In this document: in pieces, positions 1 to 8,713 of the stretch
How the letters are laid out: the number at the start of each line of letters is the position of its first letter
Position numbering within the stretch: the first letter of the stretch is position 1
Assembly: GCA_003543235.1 (NCBI GenBank)
Contig: DPJA01000038.1
Coordinates: 566,233 to 630,232 of the forward strand
DNA: 64,000 nucleotides
Origin: Lachnospiraceae bacterium
Lineage (GTDB): Bacteria > Bacillota > Clostridia > Lachnospirales > Anaerotignaceae
Reading direction: 5' to 3'
The notes under the pieces: generated by a model
Databases searched by the model: none
Told to the model about the DNA's origin: nothing
The model's input: the letters and a program-made list of their open reading frames with translations, nothing else
Made by a program: the position numbers and the translations under genes

Positions 1-43
1 ATTCTTTGTCACTCACTTTACCCAAAATCTTTTCATAAATCAT
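1..43 (-). CDS. ureE: Urease accessory protein UreE, N-terminal fragment cut by window edge
   Basis: An ATG at 43 is preceded by a good ribosome binding site (GAGGTGG, 6 nt spacing) and opens a frame reading MIYEKILGKVSDKE to the window edge. UreE proteins commonly begin with a similar MI-EKI-G stretch, and ureE normally follows ureC, as here. UreE is the nickel-binding metallochaperone that delivers Ni to apo-urease. Only 14 codons are visible, so the call rests on the start motif and gene order. Confidence 0.7.
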   Translation of the reverse strand, partial: MIYEKILGKVSDKE

Positions 44-124
44 TTTCTGCCACCTCTTTTTTCTATTCACAGGCAATAAGCTACTACCACTATTCTTTTA
101 ATAAAATCTTTAATTGCTGTTAAA

Positions 125-1840
125 TTAAAACAAATTATACAGTTGCGTTAAAGGCAGGGAAGTTGAAGGTTTCGATTTAAGTTTAACTCCGTCAGCTTTT
201 ACAGAATAAGTTTCTGGGTCAACCTCTATTTCAGGCATATTATCGTTAAAAATCATATCCTTTTTGCCTATGTTTTTACAGTTTTTTACAGGCAAAACTA
301 TTTTTTCTATACCAAGGCGATTTTTTATGTCATTTTTATATGCAGCCTCTGATGTAAAGGTTATACAGGTTGCATATTTTGCTTTACCATGTGCCCCAAA
401 CATATGTCGGTAAATAACAGGCTGGGTTGTAGGAATGGAAGCATTTGCATCTCCCATTTTAGAAGCAATAATCATTCCGCCTTTAATAATCATTTCCGGC
501 TTGCAACCAAAAAAAGCAGGATTCCAAAACACCAAATCAGCAAATTTTCCAATTTCAACAGAACCTACATATTCAGATATTCCATGAGTTATGGCAGGGT
601 TTATTGTATATTTTGAAATATATCTTTTTACTCTGAAATTATCGTTATCCCCTGTTTCTTCCGCTAAAGGGCCACGCTCGTTTTTCATTTTGTGGGCAGT
701 CTGCCATGTTCTTGTTATTACCTCACCTATACGCCCCATAGCCTGAGAATCAGAGGACATCATGCTAAAAACTCCCATATCGTGAAGAACATCTTCAGCA
801 GCTATGGTTTCGGGGCGTATTCTTGAATCTGCAAATGCCACATCTTCAGGAATAGAACTGTCAAGGTGATGGCAAACCATAAGCATATCTAGATGTTCAT
901 CTATGGTATTTACAGTAAACGGCATTGTGGGATTGGTAGATGAAGGAAGAATATAAGGGTAAGACGCCACTTTTATTATATCGGGTGCGTGTCCGCCACC
1001 TGCTCCTTCAGTATGATAGGTATGGATTGTTCTGCCGTTAATTGCTTTAATGGTGTCCTCTACACAGCCTGCCTCGTTGAGGGTGTCTGTGTGAATTGCC
1101 ACCTGAACGTCATAATCTGCCGCAACACGCAGTGAAGCATCTATTGCAGAAGGTGTAGAACCCCAGTCCTCATGGATTTTTATTCCAACTGCACCAGCTT
1201 TAATCTGCTCTGCAATGGGCTCATATTCTGCACAATTCCCCTTACAAAGGTATCCTAAATTCATAGGGTATTCATCCGATGCTTTCATCATTTGTGCTAT
1301 ATTCCACGCACCTGGTGTACAGGTTGTGGCATTTGTTCCGTCTGCCGGCCCTGTTCCTCCGCCAATCATAGTTGTAACACCTGAAAAAAGTGCCGTGTCT
1401 ATTTGCTGAGGGCAAATAAAATGTATATGTGAGTCAACGCCTCCTGCTGTAACAATCAGTCCTTCACCTGCAATTGCCTCCGTTGATGCACCAATAACCA
1501 TATTAGGTAAAATGTTTTCCATAATATCAGGGTTGCCTGCCTTGCCTATGCCCGAAATTTTTCCATCCTTTATACATATATCTGCCTTAAAAATCCCTGT
1601 ATAATCCAGTATAACAGCATTTGTTATAACAAGGTCGGCACAATCTCTATCTAAAGCAGTAGAGGACTGACCCATGCCGTCACGAATTGTTTTTCCTCCA
1701 CCAAATTTAACTTCATCACCATAGCTAACATAATCTTTCTCTATTTCAATAATCAAATCCGTATCCGCAAGCCTTATTTTGTCCCCTGTGGTAGGTGCAA
1801 ACATGGAAGCATAGGCTTTTCTGCTCATTTTAAAGCTCAT
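125..1840 (-). CDS. ureC: Urease alpha (catalytic) subunit
   Basis: The 571-residue product has the usual UreC length and hydrolyses urea to ammonia and carbamate in the cytoplasm at a dinickel centre. Visible motifs are the first metal pair in DSHIHFICPQQ (about residue 136), the lysine that is carbamylated to bridge the nickels in GIKIHEDWG (about 223), the HTDTLNEAG metal region, and the flap motif MVCHHLDSSIPED (about 320). Start ATG 1840 has AGGAGG 7 nt upstream and overlaps the ureB stop by 4 nt, so the two are translationally coupled. It is the last complete gene of the ureABC set; ureE follows at the window edge. No lesion is seen. Confidence 0.98.
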   Translation of the reverse strand: MSFKMSRKAYASMFAPTTGDKIRLADTDLIIEIEKDYVSYGDEVKFGGGKTIRDGMGQSSTALDRDCADLVITNAVILDYTGIFKADICIKDGKISGIGKAGNPDIMENILPNMVIGASTEAIAGEGLIVTAGGVDSHIHFICPQQIDTALFSGVTTMIGGGTGPADGTNATTCTPGAWNIAQMMKASDEYPMNLGYLCKGNCAEYEPIAEQIKAGAVGIKIHEDWGSTPSAIDASLRVAADYDVQVAIHTDTLNEAGCVEDTIKAINGRTIHTYHTEGAGGGHAPDIIKVASYPYILPSSTNPTMPFTVNTIDEHLDMLMVCHHLDSSIPEDVAFADSRIRPETIAAEDVLHDMGVFSMMSSDSQAMGRIGEVITRTWQTAHKMKNERGPLAEETGDNDNFRVKRYISKYTINPAITHGISEYVGSVEIGKFADLVFWNPAFFGCKPEMIIKGGMIIASKMGDANASIPTTQPVIYRHMFGAHGKAKYATCITFTSEAAYKNDIKNRLGIEKIVLPVKNCKNIGKKDMIFNDNMPEIEVDPETYSVKADGVKLKSKPSTSLPLTQLYNLF

Positions 1841-2220
1841 ATCTGTGCCTCCTTTTTTTCTATAAAACCATTGTTATAAGCCTCTATTAAAGCCTCTTCT
1901 TTGCAATTTCCGCAGGTAAGATTGTTCAACCCATAAAATTTTTCATTTCCACTCATTTTAACCAAATTTACCTGCTTTTCTTCCCCTGGTTCAAACCTTA
2001 CAGACGTACCAGATGGTATATCAAGGCGGTAACCAAAAGTTTCCGGCCTATCAAATCTCAGCAAGCGGTTTGTTTCGAAAAAGTGAAAATGTGAGCCCAC
2101 CTGAATAGGACGGTCACCAAGGTTTGCAACCTTTAATGCAATAGTATCCTTACCGTCATTTAAAACTATATCACAGTCTGCAGCAAATATTTCGCCGGGA
2201 ATTTTATAATTCTTATTCAT
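1837..2220 (-). CDS. ureB: Urease beta subunit
   Basis: A 127-residue beta subunit of the bacterial three-subunit urease. It contains the family core GSHFHFFETNRLLRFDR (about 45-61) and the IPSGTSVRFEPGE stretch. An ATG two codons earlier (2226) lies only about 2 nt after AAGGAGAA, whereas the ATG at 2220 is about 8 nt away, so I prefer 2220. The C-terminal tail carries a CGNC pair and runs about 20-25 residues beyond compact beta subunits. It sits between ureA (6-12 nt gap) and ureC (4 nt overlap). Confidence 0.96.
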   Translation of the reverse strand: MNKNYKIPGEIFAADCDIVLNDGKDTIALKVANLGDRPIQVGSHFHFFETNRLLRFDRPETFGYRLDIPSGTSVRFEPGEEKQVNLVKMSGNEKFYGLNNLTCGNCKEEALIEAYNNGFIEKKEAQI

Positions 2221-2232
2221 ACCCATTTCTCC

Positions 2233-2535
2233 TTAACGTATAGGGTTGTGTACAGTAACTAGTTTTGTACCATCAGGAAATGTGGCCTCAACCTGAACTT
2301 CATGAACCATTTCAGCCACTCCCTCCATAACATCTTCCCTTGTTAATATCTTTGTACCAAGTGACATAAGCTCTGCAACGTTTAATCCGTCACGGGCAAA
2401 TTCCATTAACTCGGAACTTATTAAAGCAATAGCTTCCACATAGTTTAGCTTTAAACCACGTGCCTGGCGTTCTTTGGCAAGATTTCCCGCAAAGTGTACC
2501 ATAAGTTTTTCCTGTTCTTTAGGTGTTAAATGCAT
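2233..2535 (-). CDS. ureA: Urease gamma subunit
   Basis: A 100-residue product of standard gamma-subunit length, starting MHLTPKEQEKL and containing the typical NYVEAIALISSELMEFARDG and VQVEATFPDGTKLVTVHNPI segments. It assembles with UreB and UreC into the cytoplasmic apoenzyme. The ATG has GAGGTGAATTAA upstream and abuts the stop of the ureohydrolase gene (no spacer), tying urea production and urea cleavage into one transcript. Confidence 0.97.
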   Translation of the reverse strand: MHLTPKEQEKLMVHFAGNLAKERQARGLKLNYVEAIALISSELMEFARDGLNVAELMSLGTKILTREDVMEGVAEMVHEVQVEATFPDGTKLVTVHNPIR

Positions 2536-3498
2536 TTAATTCACCTCTTTTGCCTTTCGGTATGCAATTTGAGATATAAACTCGTACATTAGTGTTGCCG
2601 CAGCAAGTGATGTTATACTTCCAACATCATACTGAGGGTTTACTTCTACCAAATCATACCCTACTATATTCAAATCTTTAAGTCCTCTAATAAGCTCCAA
2701 CGCCTGTGCTGTGGAAAATCCGCCTATTGCAGGGGTTCCTGTTCCCGGTGCACATGATGGGTCAAGAAAATCAATATCAAAAGTTAAAAAAACCTTTGTG
2801 TCACCTATAATTTCTTTTACCTTTTCTACTATAGCCTGCATTCCTATTTTGTGGCACTCCTCTGCCCTTATAACATTAAACCCAAGTTCCAAAGAGCCTT
2901 CCATATCCGACTTATCGTAAAGTTCTCCTCTTATGCCTACCTGAACACTTTTTTCATTTTCAAGGAGTCCTTCTTTTGCCGCATAATAAAATGGCGTTCC
3001 GTGGTTATAAGATTTGCCGAAATAACTTTTAAGGGTGTCATAGTGAGAATCAAAATGCAAAAGTGCCACTTTCCCATGAGTCTTAAAGCAAGCTCTTAAC
3101 TCTGGCAGTGTCATACTGTGGTCACCGCCCATTGCAACAGGCACAATGTTGTTTTCAAACAAGGTACTCATTCCATGGGTTATTGCATCAAAAGAGTCTT
3201 CAACATAGCCTGGCACTGTCTTTACATCTCCAGCATCAATCCCAGAGCAATATTTGAAAATTTCAATATCATACGCTGGATTATAAGGTTTTCCACACAA
3301 AGCGGATATATCTCTTATAGCAGAAGGGCCAAAACGTGTTCCTGTTCTGAAAGAAGCACAAGTATCATAGGGTATGCCTACAACTGCAAAATCCACATCC
3401 TTTACATTTTTCACATCTTCTACATAAGGAAGTCTTATAAAAGTTTTTATTCCCGAAAATCTTGGTGATTCCATTGAATCTATTGGTTCATATCTCAT
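2536..3498 (-). CDS. Agmatinase-family ureohydrolase encoded with urease
   Basis: A 320-residue arginase/agmatinase superfamily enzyme. Manganese-binding motifs are present: GGDHSMT (about 123), HFDSHYDT (about 147; Ser where many relatives have Ala) and FDIDFLDPSCAPGTGTP (about 240). Such enzymes hydrolyse a guanidino group to urea plus an amine. The gene directly precedes ureABC and follows the ABC transporter genes, so the urea is probably passed to urease. The substrate (agmatine, guanidinobutyrate, guanidinopropionate, guanidine or other) cannot be read from sequence. A paralogue lies at 8857-9798. Start ATG 3498 has a GAGGT site upstream. Confidence 0.9.
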   Translation of the reverse strand: MRYEPIDSMESPRFSGIKTFIRLPYVEDVKNVKDVDFAVVGIPYDTCASFRTGTRFGPSAIRDISALCGKPYNPAYDIEIFKYCSGIDAGDVKTVPGYVEDSFDAITHGMSTLFENNIVPVAMGGDHSMTLPELRACFKTHGKVALLHFDSHYDTLKSYFGKSYNHGTPFYYAAKEGLLENEKSVQVGIRGELYDKSDMEGSLELGFNVIRAEECHKIGMQAIVEKVKEIIGDTKVFLTFDIDFLDPSCAPGTGTPAIGGFSTAQALELIRGLKDLNIVGYDLVEVNPQYDVGSITSLAAATLMYEFISQIAYRKAKEVN

Positions 3499-3550
3499 AA
3501 TTATACCTCGTCTTTCTTACTGCAAAATATTTATTATGCCTAATTTTTTT

Positions 3551-3598
3551 ATGCAGAAATGGGACGGCATAAACCGACCCATTCCATTTTTTTTGCAT
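3551..3598 (-). promoter_or_regulatory. Intercistronic hairpin between binding-protein gene and ureohydrolase
   Basis: AATGGG-x-CGG pairs with CCG-x-CCCATT around a short loop, closed further out by ATGCA/TGCAT. On the minus strand no clear T-run follows, so it looks more like a processing or partial-attenuation structure than a full terminator. It may set different mRNA levels for the binding protein and the downstream urea genes. Confidence 0.5.
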
Positions 3599-3609
3599 CT
3601 AATACCAAA

Positions 3610-4515
3610 TTAAGAATTTGAGCCCTGCTCATTTGCAAGCTTGCTGTATTCTTCAACCCATTTGTCAAAGTTTCCGTTATCCTGATTTTCTTTGATAACT
3701 TCATTTACAAAGCTTAAAAACTCTTCGTTTCCTTTAGCAACTGCACCCTGACAAGGTTTGTCTTTATTTTCAAAGGCAACTGTATCATTAGCAAATGTTA
3801 ATGTATCATCATTTATTATATACTGCGTTCCTACAACCCTTGCAATAACAATAGCATCAATTTTGCTGTTTTTAAGTTCAAGGAAAATATCAGGAACCTT
3901 TGCAAGAGATACAAATGTTGCATCTTTAAGTTCTGCCTGTGCAACGGATTCACATGAGCTTCCTTTTTCAACACCTATTTTTTTGCCTTTGAAGTCCTCA
4001 AGAGTTTTATATTTGTCAACGTCATCTTTACGAACAATAATTGATTGCTCATCGTTTATGTATACTTCTGTAAAATCTACAGATTTTGCTTTCTCTTCTG
4101 TTTCAGGCATACCTGCTATTGCTATATCGCATTTTCCTGTTGCAAGTGTTGCAATTAATTCACCAAAAGGCATATCAACAACCTTAAAGTCCACTCCCAT
4201 TTTGTCTGCTATTGCCTTGCCCAATTCAATGTCAATACCAATAACTGCACCGTTGTCTTTTACACTTACAAATTCATAAGGTGGATATCCTGATGCTGTA
4301 CCAAGAACAAGCACACCTTTTTCTTTTATGGAGCTCATGATGTCTGTTCCTTCTGCTTGGCTTGTAGCTTCTGTTTCCTTCGAAGCAGCTGCCTCGGTAT
4401 TACTTGTTGATGCAGGAGTCTTTTCTTCCTGAGAACTGCCACACGCTGTAAGCATTGCTGCCATACATCCTACTGCAACAACCATCGCAAAACATTTTTT
4501 TAATTTCATCTTCAT
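3610..4515 (-). CDS. Amino-acid-type ABC transporter substrate-binding lipoprotein
   Basis: A 301-residue lipoprotein: signal peptide followed by lipobox LTACGS (Cys about 26) and a Ser/Thr/Glu-rich linker. The mature part is a family 3 (polar amino acid/cystine type) periplasmic-binding fold, with the ligand-loop region VLVLGTASGYPPYEFV, then VIGIDIELGKAIADKMG and the DIAIAGMPETEEKAKSVDF motif. It would sit on the outer face of the membrane and feed the permease at 4559-5248. The ligand is inferred to be cationic or guanidino because ureohydrolase and urease genes follow. Start ATG 4515 has AGGAGG upstream. Confidence 0.93.
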   Translation of the reverse strand: MKMKLKKCFAMVVAVGCMAAMLTACGSSQEEKTPASTSNTEAAASKETEATSQAEGTDIMSSIKEKGVLVLGTASGYPPYEFVSVKDNGAVIGIDIELGKAIADKMGVDFKVVDMPFGELIATLATGKCDIAIAGMPETEEKAKSVDFTEVYINDEQSIIVRKDDVDKYKTLEDFKGKKIGVEKGSSCESVAQAELKDATFVSLAKVPDIFLELKNSKIDAIVIARVVGTQYIINDDTLTFANDTVAFENKDKPCQGAVAKGNEEFLSFVNEVIKENQDNGNFDKWVEEYSKLANEQGSNS

Positions 4516-4558
4516 AATTATTCCTCCTAATTTTTAATAAAAATATTTTAACCCTTTA

Positions 4559-5248
4559 CTATCTTGTACTTCTCGCCATTCTCCTTTCAATTGCCTTGAA
4601 AATAAGAGATACAACAAAAGTTAAGATAAAGTAAATAATAGATATAATAACCAACGGTTCAAAAGGTTTAAAGCTTATACCACGGATTGTATCCGAAATA
4701 TACATAAGCTCTGCAATGCCTATAACAGATGCCTGTGATGAGTTTTTAATTAAACTTACAAACTCGTTACCCAGTGAAGGTAGTATATTCTTTATAGCCT
4801 GAGGCATAACAACAAGCATCATGGCCCTTGTTTTATCAAACCCAAGTGAACGTGCCGCCTCCATCTGCCCTTTCCCAATAGACAAAATGCCTCCTCTAAC
4901 AATCTCGCATACATATGCCGAACTGTTAATGGTAAGTGCCAAAACACCTGACAAAAGCCGCTCAAAATCCATTCCAAAAATAGTTATTCCTGGCAAATTA
5001 ATTCCCAAATATGGCAATCCATAAAATACCATAGCAATTTGAACCATCAAAGGTGTACCTCTGATAAATTCCACATATACATTTGCAATCCATCTAAAGG
5101 GTGCAAATGACGATAATTTCATTAGAGCAAAAATACTGCCAAACACCATGGCAAAAACTACCGTGATAAGCGAGATAAGCAGTGTGGTAATTGCACCTTT
5201 GGTAAACAGCATCATGTATTGATCCCACATACTTATAAGCGAATTCAT
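4559..5248 (-). CDS. Amino-acid ABC transporter permease (HisM/GlnP type)
   Basis: A 229-residue inner-membrane permease with several hydrophobic helices. The family EAA loop reads EAARSLGFDKTRAMMLVVMP (about 145). The ATG at 5248 is chosen because GGAAGGGA lies about 9 nt before it; an in-frame ATG three codons upstream is too close to that site. The gene lies between the ATPase (about 30 nt upstream) and the binding protein (about 40 nt downstream), a standard three-gene importer order. Confidence 0.95.
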   Translation of the reverse strand: MNSLISMWDQYMMLFTKGAITTLLISLITVVFAMVFGSIFALMKLSSFAPFRWIANVYVEFIRGTPLMVQIAMVFYGLPYLGINLPGITIFGMDFERLLSGVLALTINSSAYVCEIVRGGILSIGKGQMEAARSLGFDKTRAMMLVVMPQAIKNILPSLGNEFVSLIKNSSQASVIGIAELMYISDTIRGISFKPFEPLVIISIIYFILTFVVSLIFKAIERRMARSTR

Positions 5249-5280
5249 GTAAATCATTCCCTTCCGTTTTAAAATAAATA

Positions 5281-6060
5281 TCAAAGAACTTTTGTAAGGA
5301 ACGATTTTATTCGTTCATTCTCAGGATTGTCGAATATTTTTTCCGGCGAACCACTTGCAACTATACCGCCTCTATCCATAAACACAACCTCTGTTGCAAC
5401 TTCCCTTGCAAATCCCATTTCATGGGTTACAATAACCATGGTAATTCCTGTTTTTGCCAAATCATTTATAACATTTAGCACTTCCCCAACCATTTCGGGG
5501 TCAAGAGCAGAGGTTGGCTCATCAAATAAAATTACATCAGGCTCCATGCAAAGAGCTCTTGCAATTGCAACTCTCTGCTTTTGTCCTCCCGAAAGCATTT
5601 CTGGATAAACATTCTTTTTGTCCAAAAGCCCTACCTTTTGCAAAAGCTTTTCAGCCAGTTCATCAGCTTCTTTCTTAGGCATTTTTTTCAAATGCGTGGG
5701 AGCCAATGTTATGTTTTGCAAAACTGTAAGATGGGAAAAAAGATTAAAATGCTGAAACACCATTCCAATATGTATTCTTATATCGTTAATATTTACCCTT
5801 TCTCGTGTAATGCACTTATCCTTATAATAAATATCTCCTGAATCAATTGTTTCCAACTGATTTATGCACCTTAAAAGCGTACTTTTTCCAGACCCAGACG
5901 GTCCTATTATGGTAATAACCTGACCTTGTTTAACATTAAAATCAATATTATCCAAAACTTTAAGGTCATTATAGCTTTTGCTTATTTTTGAAACAGAAAT
6001 AATATTAGGTACTTCTGAATTCAAATTTTTGCATTTCTCTACAGCTACACTTTCACTCAT
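5281..6060 (-). CDS. Amino-acid ABC transporter ATP-binding protein (GlnQ/HisP type)
   Basis: A 259-residue ABC ATPase with Walker A GPSGSGKST, Q-loop MVFQHFNLF, signature LSGGQKQRVAIARAL and Walker B VILFDEPTSALDP, then the switch His in THEMGFA. It powers import by the adjacent permease. The ATG at 6060 is about 10 nt after GGGAGG; in-frame starts upstream lie inside that site. First gene of a minus-strand run that continues through the ureohydrolase into urease, preceded by a terminator-like hairpin. Confidence 0.95.
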   Translation of the reverse strand: MSESVAVEKCKNLNSEVPNIISVSKISKSYNDLKVLDNIDFNVKQGQVITIIGPSGSGKSTLLRCINQLETIDSGDIYYKDKCITRERVNINDIRIHIGMVFQHFNLFSHLTVLQNITLAPTHLKKMPKKEADELAEKLLQKVGLLDKKNVYPEMLSGGQKQRVAIARALCMEPDVILFDEPTSALDPEMVGEVLNVINDLAKTGITMVIVTHEMGFAREVATEVVFMDRGGIVASGSPEKIFDNPENERIKSFLTKVL

Positions 6061-6097
6061 CTCATTCATTCCTCCCTTCAAGTTATTAAAAACAAAA

Positions 6098-6133
6098 AAT
6101 GGTGTAAAGCAAACATCTTTGCCTCACACCATT
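6098..6133 (-). terminator. Terminator-like hairpin between the dehydrogenase-like gene and the ABC/urease operon
   Basis: AATGGTGT pairs perfectly with ACACCATT, with an inner GCAAA/TTTGC stem, followed on the minus strand by TTTTTTGTTTTT. It ends the upstream gene (stop at 6268) but lies only about 38 nt before the ATPase start. Either the transporter-urease operon is transcribed by read-through, or the hairpin is an attenuator in its leader. Confidence 0.75.
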
Positions 6134-6267
6134 GTAAGTTATTTTTTAATTGATTCTGCTATTATTTTATTTTAAAAAGGCCTTTGTGTAAATAGGCGTA
6201 ATACCCAAAGCTTGTTGTTCTCAAAGCACAATGTTCTGTCATTAGTTTAAATTTTTATTAAATATGC

Positions 6268-7290
6268 CTAAACCTCTTTAAGCTGATTACCTGTAACACA
6301 ATATTCCCTAATAGGCTCTTTTGGAACAACATAATTAAAAAGCTTTGCAAGCTCCAAATAAACATGGTCTTTTTCACAACCCAGTAACTTAGCCCAAGTG
6401 CATTCAAGCACCTCAAGCTCTCCCACCCTTGGTTTTAACTGCTTATATTTTTCAAGCACCCCTAAAAATATAGTGTAGTGTGGCTCTTGGCACGGAGTGC
6501 GACATATTGACTCAAGAGGATAACTTAATGCACTAACAGCCCCACACCCTGCATTTTCAAAAGCAATCCCTGCATAGGCAGAGGCATCTAAAAATTCATT
6601 TAGCATGGAAAAACGAGCAGTAGACCCTTCCTGTGCAATTTTTATGTATCCCTTTATTATGGTCCGTATGCCCTTCATAGAAAAAATCTTTGAAAATGAT
6701 GTGGCGTTTGGCGAAAGATAAGATTCTACGCAATTCATAAATGCGTTAATTGAGCTGATTGTAAACATCTCAAAGGGCAAATTTTCAAGCAGCGTAGGTA
6801 TAAGCACTGTATAATCCACATGGAGTTCAGGCAATGTAAACCTTTTTTTTGTATTTAGTTTAGTAATTTCAATTGTTGAAATGCTTGTTACTTCACTTCC
6901 CGTACCACAGGTAGTAGGAACCATTATAAGTTCTTTTGTCCTCTTTGCAGGAATATTTCCACAAAAAAGCTCATACACAGGTGCCACTGTTTCAAGGCAA
7001 AAGAGCTTACCGACGTCAAGGACACTGCCGTCGCCTACTGCTATTACCCTATTATAGTTTATTTTTTTTATGTACCCTGCTATGGCGTCAACTGTTTTAT
7101 TGGTAGCCTCACCGTTACTAAAATCTTCTAAAAAAACTGTTTTTGCTCCCTTAGAAAATAGCTTTATATAATCATTAAAAATATGTCTGCTTGTTATAAT
7201 CAAGTCCTTTTCACCAACACTAAAATACGAACACAGTTCTTGGCAACCCGTCATCCGGATAATTTCAGGTACAACTGAATTTTTTTTCAA
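6268..7290 (-). CDS. Iron-alcohol-dehydrogenase-like protein with lost metal ligands (4-hydroxybutyrate dehydrogenase relative)
   Basis: The 340-residue product resembles clostridial 4-hydroxybutyrate dehydrogenase of the group III iron-dependent alcohol dehydrogenases. It keeps the PTTCGTGSEVTS nucleotide-site motif and the SPNA and NAGxGAVxALSYP landmarks. Compared with the active family as I remember it, the metal-binding Asp and three His appear replaced: SSINAFMNCVESY instead of a D-A-x-x-H pattern, GAVSALSYP instead of GAVHALSYP, and TPCQEPHY instead of xPHGxANY. The glycine motif reads GDGS rather than GGGS, and the protein is about 30 residues short. It may be non-catalytic or changed in function. 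It is divergent from the PucR-type gene, whose product could control it. Confidence 0.75.
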   Translation of the reverse strand: MKKNSVVPEIIRMTGCQELCSYFSVGEKDLIITSRHIFNDYIKLFSKGAKTVFLEDFSNGEATNKTVDAIAGYIKKINYNRVIAVGDGSVLDVGKLFCLETVAPVYELFCGNIPAKRTKELIMVPTTCGTGSEVTSISTIEITKLNTKKRFTLPELHVDYTVLIPTLLENLPFEMFTISSINAFMNCVESYLSPNATSFSKIFSMKGIRTIIKGYIKIAQEGSTARFSMLNEFLDASAYAGIAFENAGCGAVSALSYPLESICRTPCQEPHYTIFLGVLEKYKQLKPRVGELEVLECTWAKLLGCEKDHVYLELAKLFNYVVPKEPIREYCVTGNQLKEV

Positions 7291-7358
7291 CTTAGTACAC
7301 CCCCTTCTGATTTAATTTTCTATATATTCATTTTAATACAAATAAAAAATTTCTCAAG

Positions 7359-7394
7359 ATGTATGCCGCACAAAACCCTTTGTGCCGCATACAT
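7359..7394. promoter_or_regulatory. 16-bp palindrome upstream of the PucR-type regulator
   Basis: ATGTATGCCGCACAAA and TTTGTGCCGCATACAT are inverted copies separated by 4 bp, with one mismatch per arm. The element lies between the divergent dehydrogenase-like gene (start 7290) and the regulator (start 7459), about 65 bp before the latter. It has no following T-run, so a protein operator, possibly autoregulatory, is the likeliest role. Confidence 0.6.
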
Positions 7395-7458
7395 AACACT
7401 GATTGACAAAAGAAATAAACCGAGTTATACTCAAAAAAATTCGTTAGGAGAATACATT

Positions 7459-8679
7459 ATGATTTGCAGAGATATTACACAAATAAAAGAACTTTCAGAA
7501 TTAAAACTTATGGCTGGCAAAGCAGGGCTATCCAGAAATGTCAGGTGGCTCTATTTTGTAGACTCCTGCGTAAGAGATATCAGAACTCTTGGAAACTGGG
7601 TTTCAGGCGGCGAACTTTTTGTATGTGCAAATGAAAAAATACTTGAAGACAAAGAATACATTATAAGCATGATTAAAAGTGCAAACAGCCTTAACGCAGC
7701 TGGCATAATTTTAAATGTGGGAAGCATAGAGCCTGAATATATTGAGCTTGCAAACGAATTCAACCTGCCTTTATTTGAGGTGCCGTGGACACTTAGGCTG
7801 GTGGATTTATCTCAAATCATATGCACTCAGCTTATTAAAGAACAAAATGAAGAAAATTCTGCCGAACGTCTTTTAAGCAGTATAGTATTTACTCATTTTG
7901 ATTCAGACGAAGATATTGTCTTTAACTGTAAGTATTACGGCTTTGATTTAACCCGTAAAAACCGAATTGCCATTTTCAAAGTCTTTTATGATAAAAATGC
8001 CTTTAAAAACAATGAAGAAGATGAAAAAACCAGAATGCGAAATCATTTTCAAAGGTGCATTAAAAATGCGTTTTTGGATGCTGGTGTAAAAAAAATTATG
8101 TCTATGTTTCGCCACAATACCCTTACCGTACTTTTCTCCGACGAAGCCTTTTCTACGGAATCATTTAAAAATATGGTGCAAAAAATTGAAGTGAGTTGGA
8201 AATTTTCATATCCCAATATTCCCTTTAAAGTAGGAATAGGCAATATAGGCAGCGGTACTGTCGGTGTTAAAAAAAGCTATTCCGAAGCCGAAAAATCTTT
8301 AAAGCTGGTTAATATTATTTCAGACCAACAAACAATATTTTTTGACAGCATTGGAATTTATGCTCTATTATTTAATATACAGGATTTATCCACTTTTGAA
8401 ATGTTTTATAAAAGAGAACTTGGCAAACTTATTGAATATGATAAAATTAATAATACCCAACTTTGCGAAACACTGGAAGTTTATCTGGAAAAAGACAAGG
8501 TTACATCTGCTACAGCGGAAGCACTTTTTATTCATAGAAATACCCTCCGCTATAGGCTTCAAAAAATTCGAACCCTTTTGGATAAGGATTTAGATAAGAC
8601 AACCAACTATGTAGATATTGTACTTGCTTTTAAAATAAAAAAATATACTGATACTTTCTTTGGGAAAGCCACCCAATAA
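7459..8679 (+). CDS. PucR-family transcriptional regulator
   Basis: A 406-residue regulator. The N-terminal PucR domain (about 1-125: MICRDITQIKELSELK, WVSGGELF, AAGIILNVGS) probably senses the inducer. The middle is a GGDEF-like/CdaR-type domain, and the C-terminal PucR helix-turn-helix is FIHRNTLRYRLQKI (about 360). PucR-type regulators often control catabolism of purines, ureides or amino acids, matching the urea and guanidino genes on both sides. Start ATG 7459 follows TTAGGAG by 8 nt; upstream in-frame codons lack a ribosome binding site. Confidence 0.88.
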   Translation: MICRDITQIKELSELKLMAGKAGLSRNVRWLYFVDSCVRDIRTLGNWVSGGELFVCANEKILEDKEYIISMIKSANSLNAAGIILNVGSIEPEYIELANEFNLPLFEVPWTLRLVDLSQIICTQLIKEQNEENSAERLLSSIVFTHFDSDEDIVFNCKYYGFDLTRKNRIAIFKVFYDKNAFKNNEEDEKTRMRNHFQRCIKNAFLDAGVKKIMSMFRHNTLTVLFSDEAFSTESFKNMVQKIEVSWKFSYPNIPFKVGIGNIGSGTVGVKKSYSEAEKSLKLVNIISDQQTIFFDSIGIYALLFNIQDLSTFEMFYKRELGKLIEYDKINNTQLCETLEVYLEKDKVTSATAEALFIHRNTLRYRLQKIRTLLDKDLDKTTNYVDIVLAFKIKKYTDTFFGKATQ

Positions 8680-8681
8680 TT

Positions 8682-8713
8682 AAAACCATTGTGCCTAATG
8701 CACAATGGTTTTT
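8682..8713 (+). terminator. Terminator after the PucR-type gene
   Basis: AAAACCATTGTGC pairs with GCACAATGGTTTT around a 5-nt loop and is followed by T residues, directly after the stop at 8679. Confidence 0.85.
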
